This document shows, in pieces, positions 34,801-48,057 of a DNA stretch of 64,000 nt. Origin of the DNA: Hydrangea macrophylla (Eukaryota; Streptophyta; Magnoliopsida; Cornales; Hydrangeaceae); NCBI GenBank assembly GCA_033977485.1, contig CM066995.1, positions 46,871,162 to 46,935,161 of the forward strand. Reading direction: 5' to 3'. The notes under the pieces are model-generated. The model was not told where the DNA came from. It made no database searches and was given only the letters and a program-made list of their open reading frames with translations. Within the stretch, counting starts at the first letter, position 1. Each line of letters starts with the position of its first letter. Position numbers and translations under genes: made by a program.

Positions 34801-36707
34801 CTGTGTCTGGTTCACTGTATTGCACTTCTGCATTTACCCCTTCGACTGTGTCTGAACGCGTCGCTGACATTGTTCAAGTCTTGCTCTGCCAGGGCACAAG
34901 TCACCGTTGATACTGTACCTTCCAAGGTATACCAAAAAGAGTAACAACTTCTGTACTGTCTCTCTGACGATATATTGGAACTCTCATCAACGAACCCTCT
35001 TAACTAAACCCAGCCGTTGCATATAGATTCCTGTAGAACCTTTCATAGGACTGTTGATTTATCTTTTCAGATAGGACAATGTGACATAACTATTGTATGC
35101 CCTGGTGGGAATACCAGTGCAGTGTAGACGCTTATGTGGCATAGAATAGAACCTCTTTCCTATGATTCACAAGGTAATCACTCACATGTGATTACATTGA
35201 GTTGACTTGCCTAGGCACCATGATAAGGATGTCTGCTCTGTGTTCATAAATATATACACCGCAAACCTTGTTTGTTGGTCCAAAAACATAGGAGTATGAA
35301 AATCTACTAGACAGTATAATCGGCATCATCACCTGCTCCTGTCATATATCCCTGTTTCCCCTAGAAACTCTGTCCAATTTACCCAGATTTCCCAAAAATT
35401 CTAGTTTCTTCCAGAAACTCTACCCAAATTTCCTAGAAATCCCTTTTTCTCCCCAAATATCCCAGAAATCTCTGTTTCTTCCAAAAACTCCAATATACTT
35501 GTTTTCCCCAGAAACTCTGTCCAAGTTACCCGGATATTCCTGCTTCTCCCAGAAACCCTGTTTGAACTACCCAGGTAACTTTGTTTCACCCCGAATTCTA
35601 GAAAATCCATGTTTCTCCTAAACCTCTACCCAAGCTTCCCAGAAATTTCCATTTCCCAGAAACTCACCCAAATATACCTTTTTTCCCATAAGCTCTCTCC
35701 AAATCTCCCAAAATTCCCATAAATCCCAGCAACACCGTCCAAATTTCCCAGAAATGCTTAGATGTACCAATTTCTCCCAGAAACTCTGATTTCCTAGAAA
35801 CTCTGTCCAACTCACCCAGAAATGCTTGTTTTTCCCAGAGACTCTGTCCAAACCATCCAGATATCCCTGCCTCTCTTAGTAACTTTGTCAAAGTCACTCA
35901 GAAACCCCTGTTTCCCCCAGAAACTCTGAAATTCCTGTTTCTTCCAGAAACTCTCATATATGCCAGTGTCTCCCAGGAGCTTTGTCCAATCCACCAGATT
36001 TCCCAAAAATCCATGTTTCTCCCAGAAACCTTAAAATCCCTACTTTTCCCCAAAAACTTTTCTCAATTTACCTTATTTCCCAGTTTCTCCTAGAAACTCT
36101 GTCCAACTCACCCGGAAATACCAATTTCTTCCAGAAACTCTAGATTTTCCAAAAATCCCCGTGTCCCCATAAACTCCTTCTGAATCTACCGAATATCCCA
36201 GGAATTTCATATTTCTTCCAAAAAATTCCAATGCTCTCCTATTGGTTATCATACTAGAAAGAAAGGTTAGCACTCTGTATGACTAGGACCTTACTTGCTT
36301 AACTACTATATGTTAGAAGTAGGGGCATCATATAGATTAAGGGCTTGCATCCGCATGCTTGTCTCATTTGCATACACAATTCATGTCAGTTCGCATGCAC
36401 GCACATCTCGTCAATCTCACATGTGTCAGTCTCTACACATCAAATGTATATGTATCATCATCCTTACCCATCTCAATCAATGTATAGATGCCGTATACAT
36501 ACTGCAACCTTCATCAGTTCACATCGATGAATTCTTCAAAATAATGATCATCTCTCCCTACTAGGAGTCCATAAGAAGTATTTTGAGCCTCTGCTAATTT
36601 GGGCTTTTATTTCTATTTGCAGAAAACCGTAGCCCCTTGTAAGGACACTTCTATACCTCTCTGAATTCACTATCTTAATCACAGGCTAGACCATCATCGA
36701 TCCACCA
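34801..36707. repeat. 41-bp minisatellite (35341-36215) and flanking non-coding DNA
   Basis: ACTCTGTCCAA....CCCAGAAATnCCTGTTTCTCCCAGAA-type units repeat with a basic 41-bp spacing (clear at 35804, 35845, 35886) and frequent truncated copies. The long minus-strand frames across it are by-products of the repeat. Nothing else is recognised in 34801-35340 or 36216-36707. Confidence 0.75.
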
Positions 36708-37349
36708 ATGGCCTACAAAGCTCTAGAAGAGAAAGTGAACCAGCTACAAACCACTGTTGAGTAGCTGAATTTAAGGGTGAGTCAATTTGAGAAGATAGCA
36801 CAGAGCATTGGTAAAGAGCTGTTTGAAATAGGAACCAGAATAGAGGATGCCATCAGAGAAGAAAAGTTGAAGAAGGATGAACCCCAACACCAGTCCAAGA
36901 GGCCTAAATATTCCCGAAACTCCCCGGATGTCAATGCCCTATGCAGCCAACCCATGGCATACCCTCCTCGGTCATACCAATCCTCCAACCAAACCACTAG
37001 TCGCCCTTACCAGAAAAAACAACCCCATACCTTTGCCAAGCTAGAAATCTTCCTCTCCTCAGCCCTGGAGTGACTGCTCAAGAAAGGCCATCTCCAATTA
37101 CTCTAACCTCGGGATGCCCCACCACCGCTGAACTGTGATATGTCCAAGCACTGTGCCTACCACCAAACCTATGGTCACAATACCAATGATTGTATGTGCC
37201 TCCGCCACGATATCTAGGACCTCATCGATCAAAACATCATTGAACCACCACCCATCCAATCCCATATCACTGAAAATGTCAACTTCATCGAACCTAAAGC
37301 CACCAGCTCTGTTCAAATGGTCCCCTTCGCTGAAGCCTATGAATGTTGA
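36708..37349 (+). pseudogene. Ogre/Tat-type Gag C-terminal fragment, broken
   Basis: The ATG at 36708 (MAYKALEEKVNQLQTTVE) starts a single frame that stays open apart from four internal stops (first TAG at 36759). Words typical of Ogre-group Gag are a proline/tyrosine-rich linker, LLKKGHLQLL, PPPLNCDMSKHCAYHQ and the zinc-knuckle-like C-x2-H..GHNTNDC, then LIDQNIIEPPP. That knuckle region would bind element RNA. The bulk of Gag upstream and all of Pol downstream are missing. An unbroken Gag would be several hundred residues longer. Confidence 0.78.
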
Positions 37350-39440
37350 ACCTATGTTAAGTGATGGTGTTTGAGACTTTTGCGAAGAAAAAAAAAGGTA
37401 AAAATGAGGAGGCTCTTCAAAAAAAAAAAAGAATAAGTGACCGTTACACTCCATTTGAGACCAGGTTGAGTTAAGTCGAGTATGTTCTTCTTTCAAGTCT
37501 ATTTCAAGTTTAGCCTTGTTGTTGAGTCTGTCTGTCAACGAGTGGTTATGAGTCTGTGTCGAGTAATGTAATCCATCTCTTACTAATGGAATGAAATCTC
37601 GTTTTACTTAATCTGATGTGTATATTCATAGTGCATGAATTGCTGAACTGAAAATGTCACTTTTCAAATTACCATGGATATTACTCTGCTAATAAATTTT
37701 TGCATCAAACAAAAAAAAGATTCCTAAAAAGGCCAAAGTCGATTTTGCACTAACACCGAAGAAGAGCCAAGAATTGAATAGTTTTACTTTAAGAATTTAA
37801 GAGATGCTCTTGCCTTAATCTTGTAAAGACATACTTGGAACTGACTTAGGGCATGGCCAGCACCCTTTCTCCACCATTTCAAAGCCTTGTGCCCAACCCA
37901 ATTGAGAGCCATGCGAATCTGTGCAGACTTGGTCCTTGATGGTAGCCAAATAATTCAATGAGTTTCTTCTCCCCTTCATAAAAAATAAAAAAATAAAAAA
38001 ATAAATAAAAAGAAAAGAAAAGGAAAAGAAAAAGCTCGCTAGGTTGAAAACCCGAAAGGGCACCTAGGCAAAAGTTAGAGTTGAAAAGGTATTGATTTCC
38101 AAGATCTGACCCTAGCCAGTCAAAATGATGGAAAAAATGAAGGAAAGAAAATTTTGGCGATACATAGAATTGTACACTTCAAGGTATATGTATAGATCAT
38201 ATTTCAAAGGTCCTAGAACGACCACAAACAAATTCAGAGAACTGACATACACATTATGAAATTTTAAGATTGCCATCATAAGATCTCGCATAAATCAACT
38301 TTTGACTGGCTAGGCGAAAGTGAAAAGGATCAATCCTAAAAAAAATGAGAAGGGAGATCGAAACTGAATCCTCTTATTCAAAACTACCATAAGTGGCTCA
38401 AGTTTGAACTTCTTTGACGATTGGTTTGAAAAACTCTCATACCTTAACCATTGGTTTCAAGCCTTGCCTTGAACTACGCTCGACCTGATTCCCACTCGGG
38501 CCGGGATACGTAGGCAACCACATCGGTTTGGTCGATACCATCATAATCAAACCCCTTCTTTCAAGCCTTGCCTTGAACTACGCTCGACCTGATTCCCACT
38601 CGAGGATACGTAGGCAACCACATCGGTTCGATTGACACCATCATAATCAACCCCTTTTTTTCTTTCAAGACTTTGGCCCGAACTACGTTAGACCTGATCC
38701 CTATTTAGGGGTACGTAGGCAGACTTTCAAAAGGAAGAGAAGGATGGATCACTTGGTCGAAAATCCGAAAGGACGCTAAGGCAAAAATTAGAGCTAAATC
38801 CAAGGTGAGTAATAACAAAATAGAGAGAAGAGCTCTCTAGGTCACTCACTAGTGCCTAGGTGAAAGCTATGAGCATTTGAGAGATAAAAAGTCGCGATCC
38901 TTACCTTAAGCCAGAAATTGCCTTCCACACTAGAGGCAAACTTTGGCTACCCGCCTCATTTGCCTGAATTTTACGATCTACCCTTTATACAACGGGCAAA
39001 CTTCAGTCACCCACCTCGTTTGCCCAAAACCTCCAATGAACCATCGTCCAAACTAGGGGCAAACTTCGGTCACTTACTTGTTTGCCAATGAATTCCACTC
39101 CCTACACTTCAAACTAAGGGAAAACTTTGTTTGCTACACAATCCCTTCACACTAAGGGAAAGTTTTATTCTATAAGTTAAGGCACTAATTCAAAGCACAT
39201 CTTGGGAGAAGCAAAGAATTGATTAGATCAATAGGGAGAAACTTTCAAAATGAGATTTATCATCAAAATGTTGCCACGTTAAGATGAGGAGTGAACACAA
39301 AAGAGAAATGGTACATCATGTATGACAAAATCACATCAAGTTTCGGCAGGCGAGTTTATTTCATTTTAATGTCAAAATGTTTCGTCCTCGTGTGTCGATG
39401 TGTTGTCAAGTCTATCGTAGTCTCAAATAAGTGAGTTAAC
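37350..39440 (+). repeat. 3' repeat region of the Ogre/Tat-like derivative
   Basis: No gene is supported. The region contains block A (37725-38130), block B, a roughly 103-bp unit with CGACCTGATTCCCACTCG and GATACGTAGGCAACC at about 38459, 38561 and 38665, and block C, a roughly 60-bp unit around GGCAAACTT at 38936, 38995 and 39056. All three blocks recur inverted and in the same relative order at 61500-61085, 46130-45950 and 45930-45790. Confidence 0.75.
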
Positions 39441-42400
39441 AGTGACTAATAATGAATTTTCTAAATCAGGTTGTAAAATTCCTAAGAGCGTTACAAGAAC
39501 AAATACAAGTAGAAGTACCAAACACCATTACTGCACCGGTCAAGGTGTCGGCAGGAGCTGTGGACTGTTGTGCGTGCGAACATCTTGGCATTTTCCCTCG
39601 AAAGTGTCCCAGGATGGATCCCAAGGTGCACACTTCAGGGAAAACTAGGACTTCCTCGCGTAATCCTAGAGACAAAGAGTTGCCACCTAATTTTTATCAA
39701 GAATTAGGAAACCCAAGTTTAACTTGCCAAAAATTGAATAAGGTTGCTCGCCCTTCATTACTAGAAACTAGGTTTGGGATCTTGGTACGAGAGGGAAAGG
39801 AGCCCGAGCAGGACTAAAGCACCCCCTCCTCGTCCTACCGAACGATAGGCCTTGATTCAAATATCCTTGTTCTTAATTCATAATTGGTGTTGTTTCCTCA
39901 AACATACTAGATAATATATACATATCAAAAGGGGAACATCTAAGGAAAACCATGTCAAGAGATTAAATCAAGTAAAAGTCAGATACACATGCAATAAAAG
40001 ATAGAGGTATACTTACAGTGGCTAGTCCCGCCTGGGACCGATGCAAGTAAAGGAAACATGTCATAATATGCAAAAGGGAACAAGAAGACTTACATTGGAT
40101 TAACTCAAGCGGAGTCGCAAAAAGCAAAAAGGAAGGAAACGTGTAATGCAATCATGCAAAAATCCTAGATAAGATGTGTCTAATATATAAGCACATAAAC
40201 GGAGACTATCCTAAAGGAATTGTGTCGTTAAAAACAAAGTTGTAAACCAAGAAAAATTCTAAGAGAAAGGATAGAGATAGTACACCATACATGGGCACTG
40301 AGCCACGTGTAGACGAGGAAAACCCACAAGTCGAAGTCCGAATCCATGGCATTCAATTATCTACACTAAGACACTAAGAAATACCTAAGAATTGCAAAAA
40401 TATAAGCAAACAAATGATATGCTTGATAAACAGGGAAAGACGTCATTTATCAAATTTCCAGATTCAGTAACCTCTAATGAATCCTATCAAAAGTGGTCTT
40501 AAACATAAGCTGGGTTAAACCCTTTTACAGAAAGTTAGATACATGTCTTAGGGAACTTCTCTAAAAAGTAGAACCTCTTGACCATTTTTGAAATTTGAGA
40601 AATAAGAGTTTTGGGAACAGTGGACCAGGACTGTTCACTGTTCTTTAAAAATCATAAATAATTCTACAAAAATCATGTGAAGCTTTATTTGGTGTCAAAA
40701 GAAAGCTATTTCATTGTAGTTTATAAAAAAAATCCCATGGACATATCATGATCTTAAGGTTTCTGAAAAGTTATTTTAAACAGACTCTGTATTCTGAAAG
40801 TTTGATATCATTTGGCAAAGGAACGCAAAACATAATAGAAGTTCATGAATCATGTTAATCAAGTCAATCTAAGCTTTTGATCTCTCATCAATTTATCTTA
40901 GGTGATTTCTAAACCAACTTTTATTCATTAATTATTGTTGAGTGATTAAGGTATGACCAGTTTGTATATATAATCATAATTATAGTTAAACTTAGGAAAT
41001 TTCAGAATAGTTGTATCAACTTCAAACGCTTAGAAAACAATCTTAACTTGATCGTATGCTCACGATTTGCATCAGTATATAGATACATGAGTTAGGAATC
41101 ATCCCCAAAAAGCAGAATATTGATTACTATTATAGATTTTTTGAAATTCAAGCACAAAGAGACTATGTTCAAATCTGTCTACCGATTTCTTAACAATTTA
41201 TAAAAATAGTATATGGATCCTATAGGTTCTCAAAACGGATCAAATGAAAGCTAATTCATCAAAGTTTACCCAAAAATTTGAAATCCATCAAACTATGAGT
41301 TTGGTGGACCAAATCTTATGGACAAAATAAATGTGTTTTGCTGAATTTTAACAAGTTCATTTTAAAGTGTGAGGAAAACATCTTAGGTGTTGGTTGAAGC
41401 TTATTAGAGAGATTAAACTCATAGATCAACTTAATTATCATGATTCCTAATCCATTTAGCCCTCAAGTTCTATGAAGAACTCTAGATCATGTATCAAAGG
41501 GACTTACAAATATCCTATTGGAGATGAAATTCAATAGGAATTCTAGGTAATAGAAATAATCAAGAGATAGGTATGAAAGGAATCATCCTTCTCATAGATC
41601 ATACTTCCAAACCATTATAGAATTCAAAATAGATACATATATATATAATCATGTATGCATAGATCTAAACTAAAATAGAAATGAAATCAAAGTTGAAAAT
41701 CAAATTGAAAATCAGTCTCTAATTAAGAATTACCAATAAAATCAAAAGAGACTTGGATATGGCTATGTGAGTGTGTGAAGAACAAGAGAGGAAGAAGATG
41801 AGTGTTCTAACAAAGAAAATAAAACTAAGCTAGACCAAAGTCTTATAGAACCATATACAAAAGTAGGAATTAGAGATGAATTATGATGTCTACCTCTTGG
41901 AGGATTCTCAATTATACAATCAAAGTTAAATGGAAGAGTCTTCTTCTTCAAGTGTTCTTCAAGTTCTTCAAGCACTCATCCATAGAAGTTGGGGAAAGAA
42001 ATTGATGTCTAATTCATCTAATCTAAATATCTCGAGATTAGTTTAGAAATTTTTAATCATGATTCACTTCATCTCTCTAGAAATCTCTCTTAAATTGAAA
42101 GTATTTTACAAGTATATTCACTTGTATGTACTTCTCTCCTCTATATACTCTCCTCTATATGTACTTGTGTGTCAAAGATGATCTCATATGGATCTATATA
42201 TAGAGTTTTGAAAACTTAACTCTTAAGTTACAGGATTAAAACAAAGATTCTAGTGGTCAGAAAAGCGTTAAAATGGTCATTTCGGTGCCTAAACGCAGTT
42301 TCCAGGCAATCTCCTCACATAGGGAGGCTTCTAGAAGGGTCTGGAACTCAAAAAGCTCGATGGAGGGGGAACTATATAGGTGGTGGCTTAGGTGGGACCC

Positions 42401-42987
42401 ACCACCCCATAAGTGGGACCTGCCACCTGCTTTTCTTCCTCATCTAGTTGCCCACAAGCCCTATTTTAAATATTAGGTGCACTACTTTTCCAAATTTTAG
42501 TAAAAATACTTTTTGGTTTCTGAAATCGTCCGTTTACGTTTTGTTGGAAAGTTGTTGAGTTGAATTTCAGTATAAAAATATTCCAGGAAGTTTTGAAATG
42601 AAAATTGAAGTCTAATTGAACCCCGAAAGTCCTCCAGAACTTTCGTCATCTTTTTGAAATCAAATGACGTCTTTTTCAAAATTGCTTTTCAATGTGCGTC
42701 GATTTCGAACTTTTCTTTAAAATTTAATCACTGAACATCTAGAGTACTGCATTTAGAACACTTTGTTCATATAACCCTAAGTGAATATGAATTCTGAGAG
42801 ATGTTTTTGACAAAATCGGGATTTATTCATGGAAAAGAGCTTTTCTAAGCTTGAAGTCACTTTCCGAAGTTTGACCTTTCGATTGTGTGGAATCCAATAC
42901 CTTCCACGGAGTACTTTTCATCATTGAATCCTCCAAGACATTGTCCGCCCTAAATCCTATCAGTGTGGTCAAAATTGGGTGTCTACA
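39441..42987 (-). repeat. Probable LTR of the second Ogre/Tat-like element (3' end at 42987, other end unclear)
   Basis: On the minus strand TGTAGACACCCAATTTTGACC starts at 42987, a terminus familiar from Tat/Ogre LTRs. A minus-strand TATA box (CTATATATAGATCC) is at about 42205, followed by leader-like sequence. No gene is supported in this 3.5 kb. The low end may lie near 39680-39830, where the minus strand shows a decayed TGGC-AACTC primer-like word. A frame at 39452-39817 is open but matches nothing I know. Confidence 0.42.
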
Positions 42988-43664
42988 GTTTGCCACTCTT
43001 TGGCAGAGCATGTTGTGAACAACGTGAACTGCAAGTGAGTGCCAAAGCTAGAAGGCGCCCAATAACCATACTGAGAGGTTTTTAGGAAAAACAAAAATCT
43101 ATAAAAATCAAGAAATTCAAAATCTGAGAAAATTAAGAAATAACAAATGCAAGAATGCAATGCAATGCTAGGTAGAGGCTGCTAAATCGAAGCTACTGCT
43201 GGTCGTGCTCCGCTGAAGTTGCCTATGTATCTTCTCTAGGAATCAGACCAGGGTGTAGTTCAAGTGCGTGAGAGGATAGAGAACACACAAACAATAACAC
43301 GGATGAAATGCTCCTATCCTGGGATGCTTATGTAGTATGAAAACGTGAATGTGCACGTGCTAGAGGAATCATCCTCAAGGATTCCCTAGATGCAAAATCT
43401 AATGCAAGGGATGCAATGTCTCATTCTCACAGTCGAATATATCTAAAGAGAAGTATACTATCTGTATCTTGGATGGTTTTCAAAAACTTATCGAAGTCTT
43501 TCTTCTGAGTTTGAGTCTTGTAGGTGTCATCTCTATCTCGGACGATTGCTTAAATAGCGGAATATCTTGGATAAATTCTGAATCATGTCCAACAACTTCT
43601 GACAAAAAGTGTCCTTAAACCCGGACGATTTCTGAAATAATGCCTCCTTAAACTGAAATGACTG

Positions 43665-43935
43665 ATGAAGAGTCCTTCTGCTGGGGACGATTGTTGATGT
43701 AGAGTCCTAATCCTGGACAATTGCTAATGTAGAGTCCTAACCCCTGGACGATCGCTGATGTAGAGTCCTAACCCTTGGGCAATCGCTGATGAAGAGTCCT
43801 AACCCCTGGACGATTGCTGATGTAGAGTCCTTCTGCTGGGGACGATTGGTGATGTAGAGTCCTTCTGCTGGGGACGATTGCTGATGTAGAGTCCTTCTAC
43901 TGGTGAAGATATGCTGATGTAGAGTCCTTCTGTTG
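43665..43935. repeat. 31-32 bp minisatellite, about nine copies
   Basis: Units of the type CTGATGTAGAGTCCT followed by AACCCCTGGACGATCG or TCTGCTGGGGACGATTG alternate. The two unit types differ by one base in length. Related but more diverged AGTCCTTCTG words continue to about 44150. Confidence 0.85.
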
Positions 43936-44199
43936 GGGACAAATCTTTTTAAACAGGTCTCTGTGTCGGAGACAAATCTTCTGTTCTTCTGATACAGGTC
44001 CTTCCTAGGGGGATAAATCTTCTGAAATAAGACTGGAGGCAAATCCTCTGAAACAGGTCTCTCTGTCAGAGACAAATCTTCTTTTCTTTCTGAAGCAAGT
44101 CCTTCTGCTGGGGACAATTCTTATGTTCTTCTAAAACAGGTCCTTCTTCTAGAGAAAAATCTTCTATTCTGATGCACAAATTTTGAGAGATACCCTTCA

Positions 44200-44650
44200 T
44201 CTGGAGGCAGCCCTGATACTTAATTCTGAGATACACACGATTCTGGCAATTCTGATACACAAATTCTGAGAGATACCCTTCATTTGGAGGCAGTCCTGAT
44301 ACACGATGCTGAGAGGAACCCTATATCTAGAGGCAAATTCTGATACATGATGCTGAGAGATACCCTTTATCTAGAGGCAGTCCTGATACACGATGCTGAG
44401 AGGAACCCTATATCTGGAGGCAAATTCTGATACACAATGCTGAGAGATACCCTTCATTTGGATACAACATGATACACGATGGTGAGCAGAACCTTATATC
44501 TGGAGGTAAATTCTGATACACGATGCTGAGAGATGCCCTTCATCTAGAGGCAACACGACACGAATTCTGAGTGACACCTTTCTTCTGGAGGTAATTCTGA
44601 CGCATGATGATGAGAGAAACCCTATATCTGGAGGCCATCTAAATTCTGAA
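44200..44650. repeat. 43-44 bp minisatellite, about ten copies
   Basis: CTGATACACGATGCTGAGAG, then ATACCCTTCATCT or GAACCCTATATCT, then GGAGGCA recurs. The two versions partly alternate, giving a higher-order unit near 87 bp. Confidence 0.85.
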
Positions 44651-47109
44651 AATTCTCTGCTGGGAAGATTCTACGATTCGGATTTTGCTGAAGTATACCT
44701 TTCTTCTGAAGGTGATTCTGATATTTGAAAGTTCTCTGCTTGGGGAGTTATCTGAGATTTCTGAGATGTAAGCTCATATTCTGGAGGCCCTTTTACTCGA
44801 ATATCTTGCTCACGGTTTTGAAAATTCTGTATTCTAATCCATCTTCTGTAAATCCATTCTGGATGCAATTCCTGAGCGACGGTAGACCAAAAATGTCCAT
44901 GTTCTAAGACAACACTCATTCAACCCAAATCTACGAGAGTTCACTGCAAATCATTAATTCTTGGCTATTTCAAGCTGCGGTGTCCTCGATTCTTCATGTT
45001 TGGGGACTTTTCTTCAACTCTGAATGGTTTTCAACCAAGATTTAAATTCTTCAAGGATCCTTTAGACCAATTCCAACAAGTTTCAAGCACTATTAAGGCT
45101 TATATATCATGATCGGACCAATCCAGGGTCAAAACAAGAGTTCCCAATATCATAATTCTGATTCACAATTAATAGGTACTCAAAAGATCTGATGACCTTG
45201 ACGATCTTCACAAGTCTTCAACCAATTCTAGTAGATATTCATGAAAGGCACTCTAATCTATTTCAACAATGGCTCAACTCAACATCCAAGGCCGATCTTC
45301 TGATTAGCATTTTTCCATCAACCACTTGATGCTTCATCTTTGACTAGTATTAATTGATGTAATAATGGTGATCAGAACTTCTGCTTGTATCCACTTTTGG
45401 ATGCTTTTAAAACATTACAATCAAAGATCACTTCGGACCCACACACTCAATATCACGACTGACTAGAAGATGACAGACTTACCACGACAGACATTGACAC
45501 AGGAAGATGATACTCTTGACATTGAAATAGAAGTTTGGAAGATAAAACCCAATTTTCCTTAATCTTAATGTGCGTTTGTCATGTTTGACGTATCTCTTTG
45601 CTTTGATACTCATTTCTCATCTTATCGTGATAATACTCAGTTGATAAAGTAATGCCTTGAAAATACTCCATATGGATCTCAATCAATCCTTTGCTTTCTC
45701 TGAAATGTGCTTTGAATTAGTGCCTTAGCTTATAGAGTAAGAGATGATTCATTTCAAATGTTTTCAAAGATATACTTGACGATTCAAGATTCGCTTATAA
45801 TATGAAAGGGGGTACAGGCAAACGATGTTTGTCCCTAGTTGACAGGGATAAATGGAAGTTTGGGCAAACGAAGTTTGACCATAGTGTGATAGTGATTTAT
45901 TGAGGCTCTGGGAAAACTTGAAAGTTTGCCCCTAGTTTGCAAGGTTCAGGGACCGAGAGCTAGGGAAGCTTGCCTACTTATCCCCAAGTGGGAATCAGGT
46001 TGAAAGTAGTTCGGCCAAGTCTTGAAAGAAGGTATTTAAGATGTGGTTGAGTGTTTCAGGAGCAGTGACCGAACCGAGTAGGTTGCCTACGTATCCCTAA
46101 GTGGGAATCAGGTCAAGCGTAGTTCCTCGAAGGCTGGAAGTTTTGAAAGATCAAGGATTCAAGAATTGAGGGGCTTTTCAAGCCATATCATCAGAAATAT
46201 TTTCTAAAGCAGGTCACTTGTGGTAGCGTTGAAAGAAATTAAACTACCTCTCTTTTTTCTTTTCTTTTCTTTTCTCTTTGTGTTTTTGACAGTTGATTTT
46301 TTTCACATTTTCATAAGCCAGCCAATTTTATATCTCTCATCATACATCATACATTTTTTGGAACAAGATTAGCCCTTATTTTTCTTTTTTTTTGGGCTTC
46401 CTTAAAGAAATTACAAATTAAAGCTTTGGAATAATTCATGTTCTCTGACATGATAATTTTTCTGTGTGCGCTTGTGTGCTATACCCAAGTGTAGGTAATC
46501 GTGCAAGTAGTAATCTGGTTAAGTCCAGGTCGATCCCACAAGAAAGGTGTTAAACTAAAAACCTAGATTAATCTCTAAAAAGAAAAATAAAAATCAATAT
46601 TTTAAAGGGATGTAGAACATTAAGTTCCACAGTTTATCAACTACTAAAGACAAAGCAATTAAACTAGATTAATCTAACGACTAACTAACAATTTAAAGCG
46701 ATATTTAAAATGTGTTTCTTTCTTAATAAAAAAAATGTTGGGATTACACGAATTTACCGCAACCTAGCCATCTACCATGCAGTTACGTTGAAGCTCAATG
46801 GAGCACATTCTCTACAGTATTCCGTATTTATCTAAAGGTAAAGAATCCATAGTCCTTTCATGACCGGGACTACATCATCATAATTAAGTTTGAAATACAT
46901 GAAAGCGGTTTATAACAATAGTTAAGACTCGCACCTACAATGGTGTTAGCATTGAGGGTGGTTTGTAAAATGTATTAAAGAAAAATGCCTCAAGGCTTTA
47001 AGTATACAGACTGCTTTGACAAATTGAGCGTTTGGGGACAGTTTGATAACAAATAATTAAAGCAGAAAGTCTAGGAATACTGCATAGGATGTTCTCAAGA
47101 ATCAGAGAG

Positions 47110-47219
47110 TTCGATCGATCGATCGACGCGCTTTTGATCGATCGAACATCTTCTTCCCTCGATCGATCGAACTGACTTCGATCGATTGACAATGTCTCTG
47201 TTCCGATCGATCGATTGAA
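47110..47219. promoter_or_regulatory. Palindrome array downstream of the Athila LTR TATA box
   Basis: Dyads of the TTCGATCGATCGAA type have centres at 47120.5, 47139.5, 47164.5, 47183.5 and 47208.5, spaced 19, 25, 19, 25. The first and last are extended by one extra GATC unit. The array lies about 410-520 bp downstream of the TATA box in the direction of transcription. Confidence 0.8.
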
Positions 47220-47630
47220 CACAGGAATTATTCTGTTGCATGGCAGAGGCTTGAGATCACGGTTTCATCATAATCTGCCAACCTGGGGACTACTCAGACA
47301 TAGTCTGGAGTAGCACGGAGTTGTTTTTAATGTAAAGATTCATTATTGTTTGTGATTTAATCATGCAATCTTTGAAAACTTAAAGGTTTAAACTACGTAT
47401 CATGCAAACTACGAGATAACAGATTATACCACTATAAACTACGTGCAGAATGTAAATAAACAATAAAAGAGTAACCTGGAGAGAAAAAAACTTGTATTAA
47501 ACTATGAAAATAGCAATCCAAAAGCAATATCCAAACTCCAAGACCTACAAAACATGAAAAACCTCTATCTCTCTCTCTAAAACTGATGAAAAAGTAAAGT
47601 GGGCGTCCCCTTTTTCGTGAATACAACTGA

Positions 47631-47816
47631 TATATATAGATAAACCTAAAGCTAGGGTTTCAACCAATGTTCCCGCAGCGTACGCGTATGTTCTGATAAA
47701 AGCCATGTTCGATTGATCGAACACCTCTCGATGGATTGAACTTCTGGGATCTTCGAGCGCTTGAACTCCTTTCGATCGATCGAAACCTCGATCGCTCGAA
47801 ACCTTTTTGATCGCTC
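47631..47816 (-). promoter_or_regulatory. Athila LTR promoter: TATA box and upstream palindrome array
   Basis: The minus strand reads TCTATATATA at 47631-47640. Upstream of it are six dyads with centres at 47714.5, 47733.5, 47758.5, 47777.5, 47793.5 and 47812.5, spaced 19, 25, 19, 16 and 19. Cores include GATTGATC, GAGCGCTT and GATCGATC. Confidence 0.72.
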
Positions 47817-48057
47817 GAACTCTGTGTTTCAGCTTTGAAACCCAGCACTTCCTTTTATCGTTATCTTCCAATTCTCCACACAGCAACCATAGTCTGTACA
47901 AATTACAGCTAAAACACACAACTTATCATAGATTAATCATAATGTGTGAAAACTGGCATTGTAATTCAAACTGCAGATAAGTAAGGGAATTGTAAACTAA
48001 ATTAGTATATTTTCTTCTTTTAGCGCGGTTGTATTTTACAAATACCCCCGCTTGTCA

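Larger units (their letters stand above)
28458..39440 (+). mobile_element. Ogre/Tat-like element derivative, plus strand, no pol (limits tentative)
   Basis: The start is proposed from TATAGACACCCCATTTG at 28458, which resembles the TGTAGACACCCAATTTTG terminus read on the minus strand from 42987. It continues, after removal of the solo LTR 28912-32522, through an LTR-like region with a TATA box (33147-33154), a minisatellite and a gag fragment. It ends with a 3' repeat region that matches the inverted copy at 45560-46130 and 61085-61500. RT, RNase H and integrase are absent. Confidence 0.45.
42988..46445 (-). other. 3' non-coding region of the second Ogre/Tat-like element
   Basis: It carries two minisatellites and inverted copies of blocks B and C. 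A further TGCCTATGTATC..GGAATCAGACC motif sits at about 43220. It ends at the TSD of the Athila insertion and resumes at 61029. No gene is supported. Confidence 0.65.
46446..48057 (-). repeat. 3' LTR of the Athila element (1612 bp)
   Basis: Plus-strand ends are TGACATGATAATTTT and CCGCTTGTCA. It contains a minus-strand TATA box (47631-47640), two palindrome arrays (47110-47219 and 47708-47816), and a U5 similar to that of the element at 14883. Confidence 0.93.

Noticed and set aside
35401..36273. Several overlapping minus-strand frames with repeated FLG/WTEFLG words
   Set aside because: They are by-products of the 41-bp minisatellite; unit length and truncations shift the frame repeatedly.
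43665..44650. CRISPR-like spacing of short repeats
   Set aside because: Plant DNA; the spacers are themselves repeated, units are contiguous minisatellites and no cas genes exist.
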